Shown here piece by piece: positions 1 through 14,100 of a stretch of 64,000 bases of DNA. The number at the start of each line of letters is the position of its first letter. Position 1 is the first letter of the stretch. The position numbers and the translations under genes were made by a program. The stretch is from Nemania diffusa (lineage: Eukaryota > Ascomycota > Sordariomycetes > Xylariales > Xylariaceae). The stretch lies in assembly GCA_038501195.1 (NCBI GenBank), contig JBBPUQ010000003.1, positions 946,501-1,010,500 of the forward strand, given 5' to 3'. The notes beneath the pieces were generated by a model. The model was not told the DNA's origin. It worked only from the letters and a program-made list of their open reading frames with translations, and searched no databases.

Positions 1-1009
1 AAAGTCAGGCTGTGGAGCAGACAGGCCATTGTTAAAGCCAACGTTTTTTGGGAAAGCTGTAAATGCTTGGTTAAATACTTGGTTATAACCTTTATTATCG
101 TACCGCTTTAACAGCTGTGTACCGACTTCGAAGACCATAGTTGCTTCGTTAGGGGCTTTTCCGACGTTGTTAGCATAGTTTTTGTACGCTGACTCGGGTG
201 GCGAAGCTGTTCTACGGGATCTGGCGTGTTGTTCCCGGATAGCCTTGATATTTGTGGGAGGCTTAGAGTGAAGTGGATCAAGTATGCCATTCTTTCGGGC
301 CTGGATAGCAAAGCCGGACATCGTTGTCGAAGTGGTCTTTGTTGTTAACGACCCATTCGTGGAGTCGGGAGGAGCCGACGCCGATGCCGTATTGGGTCCC
401 TTTTCCCTCGCCATCTTCTCAAATAAAGCTAAGTTTTTCCGCGTCAAGCGCGCACGCGTTAGCTGATGTTCGTTATCTTCGGCGTCGCTGCTGATCTGTC
501 GTTTCCGCAACTGCGTAGCTGGAGAGACTCGCTCTGCCCCCTCGGTCTTCAACTCAAGGGATGAGGCGGGTGGGCACTTATGGGGGTCAGGTATTGGCTG
601 TAGAGTTGTCTAATCTCCTCTGTTAGTTATTAGCTTCCGTGAAAGAATGTTGACATGCCTTATTCACCTGCTCTCTGTCTCCGTCCCGAATCCCGAGCTG
701 TTGCGCTCGTGTCCGCGTCGACCGGGCTCTCTTCACAGGTGATGTATTGACCCTGTCTGTCGTGTCGAGTTGCCGCTTTCGAGGATTCAAGGACGTCGTG
801 TCTTGTGCGAGATCTCCGCCCACTGGAGACCGATCTGAAGGGCTCGGCGAAAGCTCTGTACTCAACGGATTAGAATGTCTGCCGACCGTCTGGAATTGAG
901 CACTCTCACGCATACCTGCACCCTGTCTTGCAACTGCGTCTAGTAGTTTTCCCGGAGACGACTTGGGCCGTTTAAGATGAGAGCGGTCAACCCGCGACCT
1001 GTGCTTCAT
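1..1009 (-). CDS. 5' part of a fungal gene of unknown function (two exons, runs off the left edge)
   Basis: Spliced coding region: exon 1 is 1009-668 (114 codons) and exon 2 is 609 to beyond base 1 (203 codons), giving 317 residues without a stop; the C-terminus lies outside the window. The ATG at 1009 is the first after an in-frame TGA upstream and has A at -3. Residues 1-180 look disordered, rich in Ser/Thr/Pro/Arg, with basic clusters that could be nuclear localisation signals (PRKRQ at 76-80, PVKRARSTRTR at 91-101, LRKRQ at 148-152). The ordered part begins near SGFAIQARKNGILDP (212-226), continues through ESAYKNY (about 253-259) and EATMVFEV (about 268-275), and reaches GFNNGLSAPQPDF (305-317). 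From memory, this segment resembles a widespread uncharacterised ascomycete family, possibly the one called DUF7924; I could not check this. No catalytic motif is visible. Base composition is normal, with no RIP damage, although the start codon lies only about 220 bp from the AT-rich block. Confidence 0.78.
610..667 (-). other. Spliceosomal intron (58 nt)
   Basis: On the minus strand the donor is CAG|GTGAAT (cut after 668), a branch-site match ACTAAC lies at 627-622, and the acceptor is GATTAG|ACA (exon 2 starts at 609). The branch adenosine at 623 is 13 nt from the acceptor. Both exons join in phase 0. Without splicing the exon 1 frame stops at 623-625, and the exon 2 frame has a TAG at 612-610, so an intron is needed to join them. 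A second acceptor, CTACAG at 603-598, would also keep the frame and drop four residues (70-nt intron). Confidence 0.75.
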
Positions 1010-1228
1010 GATGAGAACGTGATGGTGTGCGAAAGAGGGATGAGTTTTGTATCAGGACTCCGGCCAGCCGAAGGGCGAAGGGCCAACAGAAGTCTGCACG
1101 TTTGGTGTTTTCGTCGAGGTGGTCTCCCGACCATTCAGGTCAACTGACGGTCGGCGGTAAGCGGTTTTCCGCCAATCCGCCAGTCAATTGTACATATGCA
1201 CGTTCTGACATAATTTGCTTTTTTTAGT
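1010..1228 (-). promoter_or_regulatory. Upstream region of the edge gene, with a CCAAT box
   Basis: This is about 220 bp of ordinary-composition DNA between the ATG and the AT-rich block. A CCAAT pentamer at 1172-1176 (ATTGG on the gene strand) lies about 165 bp upstream of the start codon. A small perfect hairpin, GCGG-TTTT-CCGC, sits at 1161-1172. I see no convincing TATA box. The region probably carries the 5' UTR and core promoter, but no transcription start can be placed. Whether the mutated DNA beyond 1228 silences it cannot be seen from sequence. Confidence 0.4.
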
Positions 1229-4200
1229 TGCTTTTTTTATTTTATAACTTTTTTTGAAATTATTATATTTATAAAATTATATTATAATATAAATTTAATT
1301 AATAAAAATATTAATTATAATTTATAATAATTTTTTTATTTTTTATTTTTTATTTTTATTATATTAAAATTTTATAAAAAAAAAATTATTATATTAATTA
1401 AATTTATATTAATTTAATAATTATTTTTTTAATATTATATTTATAATATTATAATATTAATTTTAAAAAATTTAATAATATTATTTTAATTTATTTTTTA
1501 AAAAAATATTATATAATAAAATTAATTATTAATATTTTTTTTATATATATTATTAAATATTATTATAAAATAAAATATAATTATAAATATAATTATTTAA
1601 AATTAATTTAAATAATTATTAATAAATTTTAATTTAATTAATTTTAATAAATTTATTAAATATTAAATATTAAAAAGTTTTTAAAATTAAATTAAAATTT
1701 TTTTTTTTATTTTATTTAAAATATTATAAATTTATAAATTATAAATTATTATTTATATAAATAATTTAATTATTAATTATATTATTTTTTTTAAAATTAA
1801 ATTATAAATAAATAATATTTTTATAAATAATATAATTTTTATTTAATTAAAATTATTTTTTATAAATATTTTAAATATAAATAAATTAATAAATTTTTTA
1901 ATAAATTATAAAATTATATATTATATAAATAATAATTTAATTTATTAATTTATAATAATTAAATAATTTTATTATAATTAATTTATTAATATAAATTTAT
2001 TTATTTAATTAATAAAAATAATATTAATATTTTTTTTTAATTTTTAATTTTATTTATAAAAGTTTTTTTTTTATAATTTAATAATTATTAATTTTATTTT
2101 ATATATATTATTATTATTATTTAATTTTTTAATTATTTTTATTATTTTTTTATAAATATAAATTAATAAAATAATAATTTTAAAAATAAATAATAAATTT
2201 TTTAATATTTAAATTTTAAAATATTATTATTAATTTAATAATATTAATAAAATAATATTATATTAATATTTAAAAAAATATTTTTAATTTATAATTATTA
2301 TATATAAATTAAAATTAAAATTTAAAATAATTTATAATTTAAAAATAATTATATAATATAATTAAAAATATATTAATTAATTAATTTATATTATAAAAAA
2401 TAATATAATATAAATATATATTAATATAAATATAAATTTTAAAATTAAATTTTTAAAATTTTAAATATTTATTAAAATTTTATATAAAATTAATTTTTAA
2501 TATAAAAAGTTTTATTTATTAAAATTATTATATTTTTTTTTATTAAATAATTATATTTAATTATATTTAAAAATATATTATTTTTAATTTATTTTAATTA
2601 AATTTTAATATTATATTTTATTAAATATATAAATAAAATATTTTTTAATTTATATTTAATATTTTTAATATAATTTATTTTTAATTATTTAATTAATATT
2701 TAATTATAATTTATAAAATTTATTTATTATTTTTATTATATATATAATATTTTATATTATAATTAAATTAATGTTTTATTAAAATTATTAAATTTATATT
2801 TATATTTATAAAATATAAAATTTTTAAAATTTTTTATTAAAAAAATCTTTTTTTTAAAATTAAAATTTTATTATTAAAATAAAATTATTATTATATATTA
2901 ATATATATTAATTTTTTTTTAATTATTTAATAATTTTTTTAAATTATAAAATAATAATTATAAATTTTTTTTTATTATAATAAATATTTCAATTTATTAT
3001 ATTTTTAAATTAATATTTTAATATTTTATAATTTTAATTTTAATAATATTAAAATTATATTTATATTTTATAAAATTTTAATTTATTAAATAATATTATA
3101 ATATTTATATATTAATATATTAATTAAATAATTTTTTAAATTTTATAATAATTTTAATTTAATTAAAATTTTTTTATATATATTATTTTTTAATTTAAAT
3201 TTAATAAAATTTTAAATTAATAAAAAATATTTTAAAAAAATATAATATTATTTTAAATAAAAATATAAAATATAAATTATAAATAAAAAATTTAAATTTC
3301 AAATTTATATTATTAATTAATTATTTTTATATTATAAATTATATATATATATATAAATATTTTAATTAATTTTTTAAAAATAAATAATATAAAAATTAAT
3401 TTTATTAAAAAATATATTAAATATTTATATATATATTTATTTATAAAATAAATTTATATTAAATAAAAAATATATTTATAATTTTATTTATTTATTAATA
3501 TATAAGTTTTTTTATTAAATAAAAAAAAAGTTTTAATAAAAATAAATAATTATTATTATAATATATTAAAATAAAAATTTATTTTATAATTATAAAATAA
3601 TAATTTTATTTTATTATAAAATATTAAATAATAATTTTTTAAATTATTATTTATAAAAAAAATAATATTTATAAATTATATAAAACTTATATATATATTT
3701 AAATTTTAAATAAAATAAATATAAAAAATAATAAAAAAGTATAAAAAATAAAAAAATTATTTATTATAATATTTATTAATTTTTATATTATTATAAATTT
3801 TTTATTTTAAATATAATATTTTTTTAATTTTATAAATTTAATTTTTAATATAATTTATTATAAATAATATTTATATTTAAATTTATAAAAATAATATAAA
3901 TTAAAAAAATTAAATTTAAAAAATTAAATTAAATTAAAAATAAAAATTTAAAATTTTTTTTTATTTATTTAATTTATTAATTTAAATTAATTTTAAATAA
4001 ATTTAATATTAAAAATATATATAAATTAAATTAAATAAAATTTTTTTAATAAATTTTTATATTTATTTATATTTATTTAAATATTATTTTAAAAATTTAA
4101 AAATTATTATAAATTTTTTTTTTATTAAATATAATTTATTTTTTTTTATTTAATTAAATATTTAAATATATATTTTTAATTATATATATTATTTTTTTAT

Positions 4201-7200
4201 TTTTATATTTATTTTATTTTAAAAGTTTTTTATAAACTTTTATAAATTATAAATTTTTATAAATTTTTATAAATTTTTATATTAAATTTAAATAATATAT
4301 TATATATATATAAATAATAATTATAATTTATATTTATATTATTATATAATTAATATTATTATAATTTTAAATTTATTTTAGTTTTTTTATTTTTTAATTA
4401 ATTTTATTATATAATATATTTATAAAATATTATAATTATTATATATATATATTTAATTATTTTATAGTTATTTTTTTTTTTATATATTTTTTAATTATTT
4501 TATATAATTATTATTTTATTTAATATTTTTTATTTAGTGTTTTTATTTATTTATATTAAAAGTTTATATATTATATTTTTTTATAAATTTTTTTAAAAAT
4601 AAAAGAAATTTAAAATTAATAATAAAAAATTTTTAAATAATAATATATATATAAATTTTATAATTATAAAATAAAGTTTTAATTAAAAATTTTTTAAAAA
4701 TATTAATATAATTTTTTATTAAAAAAAAAATTATTTTAAAAAAATATTAAAAATAATTATTAATTAATATATATAATATATAATATTATAATTATAATAA
4801 TAAAAAAACTAATAATTTATTAAATAATAAAATTATTAAATTTTATATATATTTAATAAATAAATTGTTTTTTTTTATTAAAAATTTAATAAAAATAAAA
4901 ATAAATAATATTAAAAATTATTTAAAAAATTAAAAAAATATTAAATTAATAAAAATATATTATAATAAAAATAGTTATAAAATAATTTTATATATATATT
5001 TAATTTTATTTATTATTTAAAAAAAATATATATAAATATAAAATTTTATTTATTTTAATTTAATATATAAAACAATTATTTATTTAATAAAAAAATAAAA
5101 ATTAATGTTTAATTTATTATATTAAATAGTTTAAATATTATATTTATTATAAAAATATTAATTTTAAATAATATTTTATTTATTTAAAAGTTTTTAAATT
5201 ATATTTAAATTAATTTAATTATTAATATATATTATATTTTTATATTAATTTATTTAAACAATTTTAATTATTAAATATTATTAATTTATAATTATATAAT
5301 AAAAATAATTATAATATAAAACTTATTTAATTTAAATTTAATAATATATATAAATAATATAAAATAAAACTTTTTATATATATTATATATATAAAGTTTT
5401 TTTATTAATATTAATTAATTATTATATATTAATTTTTAATAATTATATTTATAAATTTATAATTATTATATTATAAAATTAATATATATTTTTATATTAA
5501 AATAAAGTTTTTTTTAATTTTAAATAATTAATATTTTATTTATATATATAAATTAATAATAAATAAAAAATTAATATAATTTAAAATTAAAAATAATAAA
5601 TAAAAATTTATATTAATATTATTAAATAATTAATTAAAATTTTAAATATTAAATTTAATTAAAATAATATATTAATTATTAATACTTTAAATAATAATAT
5701 TATAAATAATAATATAAAAAAAAAAAAATTTATAATTAATAATTTATAATATTATATTATATTTTTTAATATATTATATATATTTTTTATTTTATAAAGT
5801 TTTAATTTAATAATATTTTAATTTATTTAATTTTAATTTATAATAAATAATAAATATTTATTATTTAATTTTTAATAAATTAAAATAATATTTATAAATT
5901 ATTAATTAATTATTTTTATATAAAATATAAATATTTATATAAAAATATTTATATATAAAAATTATAAATTTAATATTAAAGTTTTAATTATTTATAAAAT
6001 ATTAAAATATATTAATAAATATTTAATTTAATAATAATTAAAATATTTAAATTTTAAATAAAACTTATTTTTTTTTATAATATATATTTTTAAAAATAAT
6101 TTTTGATATTTTAATTATTTAAAAAAAATATTTTAATATTTAAATAAAATTTTAAATTTAATTTAATAATTATTACATTAAAGTTTTAATTTATTTTAAT
6201 TTATATTTATATTTTATTATTATATTTTATTAAAAAAGCTTTTAATTTATTAAATAATTTTTTATATTTTATAATAATAAAAATTTTAATTATATTATTA
6301 ATAAATTTAATAATTTTAATTTAATAGTTTTTTTTTATTTTTTTAGTTATTTTTTTAAAAAAAATTTTATTTTTAAAAATATTTAAATTTATTAAATAAT
6401 TTTTTATAATATAATTATATAAAATAATTATATTTTTATTTTATTATAAAATAATATTATAATTAAACTTTATAAAAATTAATATAATTTTATATATTTT
6501 TTATAAAATTTTATATATAAATTTATAAAACAAATTAATTTAAATTATTATAATAATTTTAAAAAAAATATATTTATAATAAAACTATTATTTTATTAAT
6601 AAATTTAATATATATAAATAAAAATTTTTTTTTTTTTTTTTTTAAATAAATTATATTATTTTTTTTTAATAAAAATTATAATTTAAATTATATAATAATT
6701 TAAATTTATATAAAATTTATTATTTATTTAAATTATTATTTTTTTTATATTATTTATAATAAAATTAAAAATAAAATTAAATTTATATATAAAAATTTTT
6801 ATAATAATTTAAAAAAAGCTATTAATAATAATAAAATTAATTATTTTTTATTTAAAAATAAAATTTTAATAATTTTTAATTTTTAAAAATTTATATATAT
6901 TATATATAGTTATTTTTTATATTTATATATATAATATATAAAAAATAAAAAAATTTATAAATATATATATGTTTTTTTTTATTTGTTTTTAATATAAATT
7001 ATAATTTTTAAAATTTATTTTTTTTAATTGTTTTAAAAAAACAAAACATTAATATAATAAATATCTTTTATATAAGTTTTTTTTTAACAAAAAATAAATT
7101 TAAAATTTTAAATTAAAACAATATTAATTTAATTATTATTAATTAAATAAAAAATAATATTATATATAAAGTTAAATTTTTAAATATTAATTTAAAATAT

Positions 7201-8186
7201 AATAAAAGTTTTATATATTTTGTTTTATTTTTATAATAAAAAATAATATTAATAAATATAATATTTATAATAATTTAAATAATATATTTTATTTTTATTT
7301 TTATTTTTTATTAATTATAAATAAAAAAGTTATAAAATAAAAAAAATTTTATTTTTAAATTAAAACAAAATAAATTTTTTTTTTTTAAAAATAAATTATA
7401 TAAAACTAATATATATTATATAAACTTTTAATATAATTTATTTTAAAATTTTTTTTTTAAATAAAACTAATTATTTTAAATTAAAAATTATTAAAAAAGT
7501 TTTTTTATATATATTATATAAATTTTTTTATTTATTAAATTAAAAACTTAAAATAATTTTTTATTTAAAAAAATATATAAAAAAAATTAAACTATTTAAT
7601 TTAATAAAAAAGTTATATAAAAAAATATTTTTTATTTTTATAACAAAGTTTATATTTTTAATATTAATAATATTATTTTTTTAAATAAAATTATATATTT
7701 TATATAAAATAAAAATTTATTAATTATTATTAATATATTTTTTATAAATATAATATATTTTATTATTTAATTATTTAAATATAAAAAATTATATTTTAAT
7801 AAATTATAAAATTTTATTAACTTTAATTAAAAGTTTAATAAATTAAATAAAAAAAAAACTAAATAAAAGTTATAATAATTAATAGTTTTTATTTTATTAT
7901 AAATTATATAAATTTACTTTTTATTATAAATTTAAATATTATAAAATTTTTAATAATTATTATATTAAATAATTATAATAAATTTAATAAATAATTTAAA
8001 AAATTAAAAATTAAATAATATAAAGTTTTAATAAATAAATTTAAATAAAAAAATAATTATAAATTAAAGTTTTGTTTTTTTTAAAGTTTTTTTTAAAAAT
8101 TTAATATATTAAAATATAAATATAATTATAAATATAATAGTTATATATTAATAAAATAATATTTAAAAAATTAATATTGAAATAAA
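1229..8186. other. Hyper-AT block, left part: no genes
   Basis: G+C falls to almost nothing within about 45 bp of the boundary. Between 1257 and about 6000 the sequence is nearly pure A/T, with G/C-free runs at 1257-1676, 1678-2061 and 2063-2508. From about 6 kb a few percent G+C returns, mostly as AAGTTT, AAACTT and AGCT. A 10-bp tandem motif (ATAAATTTTT) occurs near 4245-4280. There is no ORF of credible composition and no recognisable RNA gene. The block is most likely transposon DNA mutated beyond recognition. Confidence 0.8.
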
Positions 8187-8349
8187 TAATAAATATTATT
8201 AAAAATAATTAAATAAAATAGTTTTATTTAATTTATAAATATATATAAATATTGCTTTTTTTATAAATATTAATTAATATAGTTATTTTTAAAAATATAT
8301 TATTTTTTATATAAATTTATTTATTTAAAACTTTTAAAAATTTTTATTA
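8187..8349 (+). mobile_element. Short inverted-repeat element, internally deleted copy (family M, copy 1)
   Basis: The first about 34 bp match the left end of the copies at 9050, 15921 and 32171. The sequence then jumps at 8220/8221 to the part starting TTTTATTTAATTTATAAAT and continues to the right end (CTTTTAAAAATTTTTATTA). About 110 bp of the middle is missing. Nearly every G or C in the well-preserved copy is A or T here. Internal deletion with both ends kept is typical of non-autonomous DNA transposons. Confidence 0.6.
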
Positions 8350-9049
8350 ATAAAAATTAAAAATTTTATTATAATTATTAATTATTAATGCTGTTTTTTA
8401 TATAAATTAAATAATAAAAAAATATAAAACTAAATAATTATTTATAACTTTTTTATAATATTTATTTTTTTTAAAAAAAAAATAAAAAATTAATTATATT
8501 AAATTAAAAAAAGTATTAAAAATAACATTAATAGCTTTTTTTATTTATTTTTAATAAATTAAAAAAAAAAAAATTAAAAAAAAAAAAACGCTATTAATAA
8601 CTAATATAATTATTAAAATAATTTATTTATAAATAGTAAAATTTTTATTATAATTTTTAAATAAAGTAAAAATAAAATAAAAGCTTTATATTTTAAAATT
8701 TTTAATAATGTAAATATTTTTAATATTATATTAAAAATATATATATATAATTTAAAAATTATAAAACTTAAAAAAAAAATATTTAATAAGTTTTAATTTA
8801 ATATATTTTATAAAATTATTTTAATTATATTAATTTAATTTTATTTATTAAATTTTATAATATATTAATATATAAAAATATACATTATTATTTTTTATTA
8901 TATAAATATTTTATATAATTAAAATATAAAACTTTATTTAATTTTTTATAAAAATAATAATATAAAATATATATTATATATATATTATATTTTAAAATTT
9001 TAATTATAGTTATAATAAAAATTTTAAAGATTTTTTAATTTTAAATTTT

Positions 9050-9314
9050 TAATAAATGTAATCAAAAGTAGTTAAGTAAAGTAGTAGTAGAAAGTAAAAT
9101 GTAAATTAAATAGAAGAAAAGACCTGCAGCAATTCCTAAGACCTAAAGTCTAGGTGTGTGCGTGGATCTTTGTAGGTCTCTATAAGTCTTTATTTAATCT
9201 ACAGGTGTATGCAAGTGCCACTCTCTCCACAGGTGCTAACTAGTATAGCTCTCCTTAAAGGTGCGTCACTTTTATACAGGCTTTTTTATCTAAAACCTTT
9301 AAAAGCTTTTATTA
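9050..9314 (+). mobile_element. Short inverted-repeat element, well-preserved copy (family M, copy 2)
   Basis: A 265-bp island with 88 G+C bases (33%) inside DNA of a few percent G+C. It is collinear with the copies at 15921-16195 and 32171-32445, which read T or A at most positions where this one has C or G. The ends are imperfect inverted repeats: the left begins TAATAAATGTAATCAAAAG, and the right end read on the other strand begins TAATAAAAGCTTTTAAAGG. Both ends carry TA, as expected for a Tc1/mariner-type target duplication, but TA is so common here that this is weak. There is no coding capacity, so it would be a MITE mobilised in trans. The central 10-bp motif (TCTTTGTAGG, TCTCTATAAG) has fewer units than in the other copies. 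Being shorter than the usual RIP threshold known from Neurospora (about 400 bp) may have helped it survive. Confidence 0.65.
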
Positions 9315-11099
9315 ATTTTTAAAAAATAAAATATTAAATAAAATTTAATATTAAAAATTAATTTAATTAATTAATTAATTAATATAATATATAAAAAAAT
9401 TTATTAAAAAAAAAATAAAAAAATTTATTATAAATATATTAAATTAAATTAAATTAATACTTTTTTTATAATATTTATTTATTTATAATATTATAATAAT
9501 TTAGCTATTATATTTATTTTATATTTTTTATTATTTTTTTAAATATATTATTTAAATTATTATTTATAACTTTTTATAAAAATAAAAAAAATAAAAAAAT
9601 AATTATAACTATATTATAATATAATTTTTAATATAATTTAAAATATAAAAATAATTAAAATATAATTTAAATTATATTAAAATTAATTTATTAAAAATTA
9701 TTATTAAATAATATATATTTTATTAATAATAAAAAAATATTTAAATATTTAATTAATTATATTAAATTATTAATTTTATTTTATAATTAAATATTATAAT
9801 ATTTATTTAATTTTTTTAAAAACTTTATTATAAAAAATTAATAAAGTTTAAATTATTTTATATATTAATAAATTTTAATATATTTAATATATTTATTTTA
9901 TATATATTAATTTTAATATAAATAAATAAATAAAAATAATTTTAAATATAAAAACTATTTTATAATATTATAATTTATTAATTTTAGTTTTAAATTATTA
10001 TAATTTTTTATTAATAATTTTTATAAATTAAAATATTAAATATTATATTTATAATTTTTATTAAAATAAAATATAAAAAAAATATATATTAATTTTATAA
10101 ATTATATTTTTATAAAAGAATTTATATTATTTTTAATATAATATAACTATAAAAAAAGTTAAATGTTTAAAAAAATAATTATATTAATATAAAATAAAAT
10201 TTATTAATATTAAAATTAATATTATTTATTAAAAAAAAAAAGTTTATTTTAATATTTTTTATATAAATTATATAACTAATAAAATATAAATTAAAAATAA
10301 TTATAATTAAAAACTATAAATTAAAAATTATTAAATTTTAATATTTGTTATAATTTATAAAATATATTAAAAATATAATATAACAAACTTTATTTTTTAT
10401 TATTAAAGTTAAAATATTAATAAATATAAACAATTTAAAATAATTTAATAAAATTATAAAATTAATTATAATAACTTTAGTTTTTTTAATAATTTATATA
10501 ATTTTTATATTTATTTTATTATTTATTAAATAATATATAAATAAATTAATATATAAATTATTTTATTTAAATAATTATAAAAATTTAATAAAATAAATAA
10601 TTATTATTAATAAATTATAATTATTTTATAATTAATATTATTTATTTATAAAAAAGTTTTTTATTTAAATTAAATTTAATAAATTTTTAATAAAAATATT
10701 TATTTAAAAATAAACAAATTTAATAATAACTATTAATTAGTTTTTATAATTAAAAAATTAATATTTATTATATTAAATATAATTAAAATTATTTATATTA
10801 TTAACGTTAAAATATTATTTAATAAAAAATATAAAATAAAAAATAATATTATAAAATATTAATTTAATTTTTTAATTAATAAATTGATTTTTTAAACTTT
10901 TAAAAAACTATTAATTATTATTTATAATTTAAGTTTTTATAATAAAGTTTATAAAATATAATAAATATTAATAAAAATTAATAATTAAAAATAATTATTA
11001 ATAATTATTATTTTTATTTATATTTTTAAAATTAAAATATATTAAGTTATTTTTTATATTTAACTTTTTTATTTATTTAATTTATATAATTAATATAAC

Positions 11100-11136
<37 letters not shown>

Positions 11137-14100
11137 AAGTTGTTTTTATTTTTATTTTTATTAAACTTTGTTTTTCTTATTAAAAAATATTAATTAAGTT
11201 TTTTTTTTTATTAAATAATTTATAAACTATTTATTGATTTTTATTTAAAGTTATAATAGTTATTATTAAATATTTTTTATTAATATTAAATTATTATAAA
11301 GTTAATAATATTTATATAAATTAAATTTTAAACTATTTATTTATTATTAAAATATTAAAATTATTTAAAAAATTATTAATTAATATATAAAAATAGTTAA
11401 TAAATTATATAAATTAATATTTATATAAATGAAAAATTTAAAATATAAAATTAAAATATTTAATTTTATTAATAAATATATATTTAAATAAAAATAAAAC
11501 TATTAAAATAAAAAAAGTTTTAATATATATAAATTAAATAAATATATTATAAAGTTTTTAAATATTTATATTAAATAAATAAATATTTAAATATTTATAA
11601 AAAATTATTAAATAGTTTAAAAATTATAAATTATATTAAAAGTAAAAAAGTTTTTATTAATTATTTATATAATAAATAAATATTTAAATAAAAATTTAAA
11701 CTAAATATTATTTATATTTATAATGTAAATATTATATATTTATTTATATAAATAAATAATATACATTTTAATTTTTTAAAGCTTAGTTATATTATATTAT
11801 TATAATAAATATTTTTTAATATATAAATATTTATTATAATTTATTTATTTAATAAATATTTATATATATTTTATTGTTTTATTAATTAAATTTACTTTTT
11901 ATTTTTTTAAATAAATTTATTTATTTGCTTTTAATTAAACTATATATATTTATAAAAAAACAAAACTATATATTATAACGTTGTTTCTTTTTTTTATATA
12001 TTATATATAAATAACAATTATTTTATAATTTTTAATAATATAAAAAAAATTAAATTATATATTTTTTATTTATTTAAACAATATATATAATTTAAATTTA
12101 AATCTTTTATTTTTTTTAAATTTATATATAAACTTTATTTAATTTATAGCTATATATAAATATTTTTTTTGTTATAAGTGTTAATTAATAAAAAGCAGCT
12201 TAAAACAATATAAAGTGTTTTTTTTTTAAAAATTTTATATTATATTTTATAACAGTATAATATAACTAGAAATAAATAATTAAAAAAATAAATAAACTAT
12301 TATTTATTATTATATATAATAGTTTAAAATTTTTATTTAATTAATATATATTTTTTTCTTTTTAATATAATTTATAATTTTTAAGTTTTTATAATAGCTT
12401 TTTTTTTATTAAAACTTTTTTATTAGTTTAATTTTTATTAGCTTATAAGTTTTTTTATAAACTATTTTTTTTTTTAATTAATTATATTAACATTTTATTA
12501 TAACTATTTATAAAATAATCAAAACTTTATATTTATATAATATTAATAATTACTTAATTAAAATAATGTTGTAATTTTTATTTTTTAATATATTAGCGTT
12601 AATAATATATATATATATAACAGTTAAATTTATAATTAATATAATTTAATTTATATAAACTATAATATTTTTTAATAAGTTATTATTTAATATAAAAACT
12701 ATATTTAAATAGTTATAATTTTTATATAGTTTATTTATTAATATTACTATATATAAATATAAAAAACTATTTAAATATATTTAATATTTTTTAATTAATA
12801 TTTAATAATTAATATAATTATATAATTTAATATTATTTAATTTTAATATTATATTTAATATTAATAATTTATTATAATTTATAAATAAAAATTATTAATA
12901 ATTAAATTTTAATATAATTTAAACTTAAGTTAAATATTTTATATTATTATTTTAGTTAATTATAAATATTAAAAATAATTAAAAACAAGTAGTTTTTTTT
13001 AACTGCTTTTTTTTTACTTTTTATAATTAATAATTTATTTTTATAAAAGTTAAAAATTATTAAAAGTTTAATTTTAACTTAAATATATTTTATAATAAAT
13101 TTAATATTTGATTAAATTAATTTTATAAAAAATTTATTAGTTTATTTTTTTATTATAACATTATTTATTTAAATATTATTTTTTATTTTTTATTATAAAA
13201 AATAGCAATTTAATATATAATTAAAATAATTAATAATATTTTTTATTTTTTACTAATTATTTAAAAGTAATAACTAAATTATAAATTTATATATAAAAAG
13301 CTATAAATTTATTAATTTAAAAAATATTTTTAATATATAAGTTTTTATTATTATAATATATTTAATAATTAAAAGCTTAAATTAAATAATAAAAAAAATA
13401 ATTTAAATAATATTAAAGATATAAATAGCTTAAAAAATAATATAAAAAATATTAAAAATATAAATAATATAAAATATAATATTAAAATTAATTTTAAAAA
13501 TAATTTAAATAATTAATATAAAATAACTAATATATTAAAAAAGTTTTAATTATTTATTTTTTATTTATTAATAGTAAATAAAAATAAACTAAATATTTAA
13601 TTTAATTATTATTTATTTAATTTAATATATTTATTTATAATTAATAATTTATTTTTATTTTTGTTTTATTTTTTTTTATATTTAGTTTTTATTTTATTTA
13701 AATTTTTCTTTAATTATTAATTAATTAATTTTACTTTTTTTTTTTAATATATTATAATTTATTTTTAATTATTATATTTATTTATTATATTTAAACTAGT
13801 TATATATATTTTAAATATAATTAATTTTTTTGTTTTAATAATATATTTATTTTAATAATATTATATTTAATATTTAAACAAATATAAAAAATCGTTTTTA
13901 TTAAAATAGCTTAATATATTTTATTTTATTATTTTTATATTAAATAAAATAAAAGTTTTATTAATTTATATTTATATTATTTAATATTAAAATTTTCTTT
14001 TAATTTTTTTTACTTTTTTTTATATATAGTAATAACATTTAAGCTATATATAATATATTTATTTTTAACTTTTATTTATTTTATTATATTAATATATTAT

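Noticed and set aside
108..466. Short open stretches at 284-466 (plus) and 311-108 (minus, different frame)
   Set aside because: Both are shadows of exon 2 of the minus-strand gene, whose own frame is open throughout; the 311-108 stretch also starts with TTG.
1027..1227. 66-codon open stretch on the plus strand upstream of the edge gene
   Set aside because: It begins with GTG, lies in the probable promoter and 5' UTR of the minus-strand gene, and reads into the AT block.
9050..9314. Solo LTR, SINE or tRNA-derived origin for the preserved short element
   Set aside because: The ends are inverted TAATAAAAGC-like sequences and not TG...CA, and I see no A/B box of an RNA polymerase III promoter or tRNA-like fold.
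11723..11763. AT-rich palindrome of about 40 bp as a functional hairpin or origin
   Set aside because: Imperfect palindromes of this kind are expected often by chance in two-letter DNA, and nothing around it supports a role.
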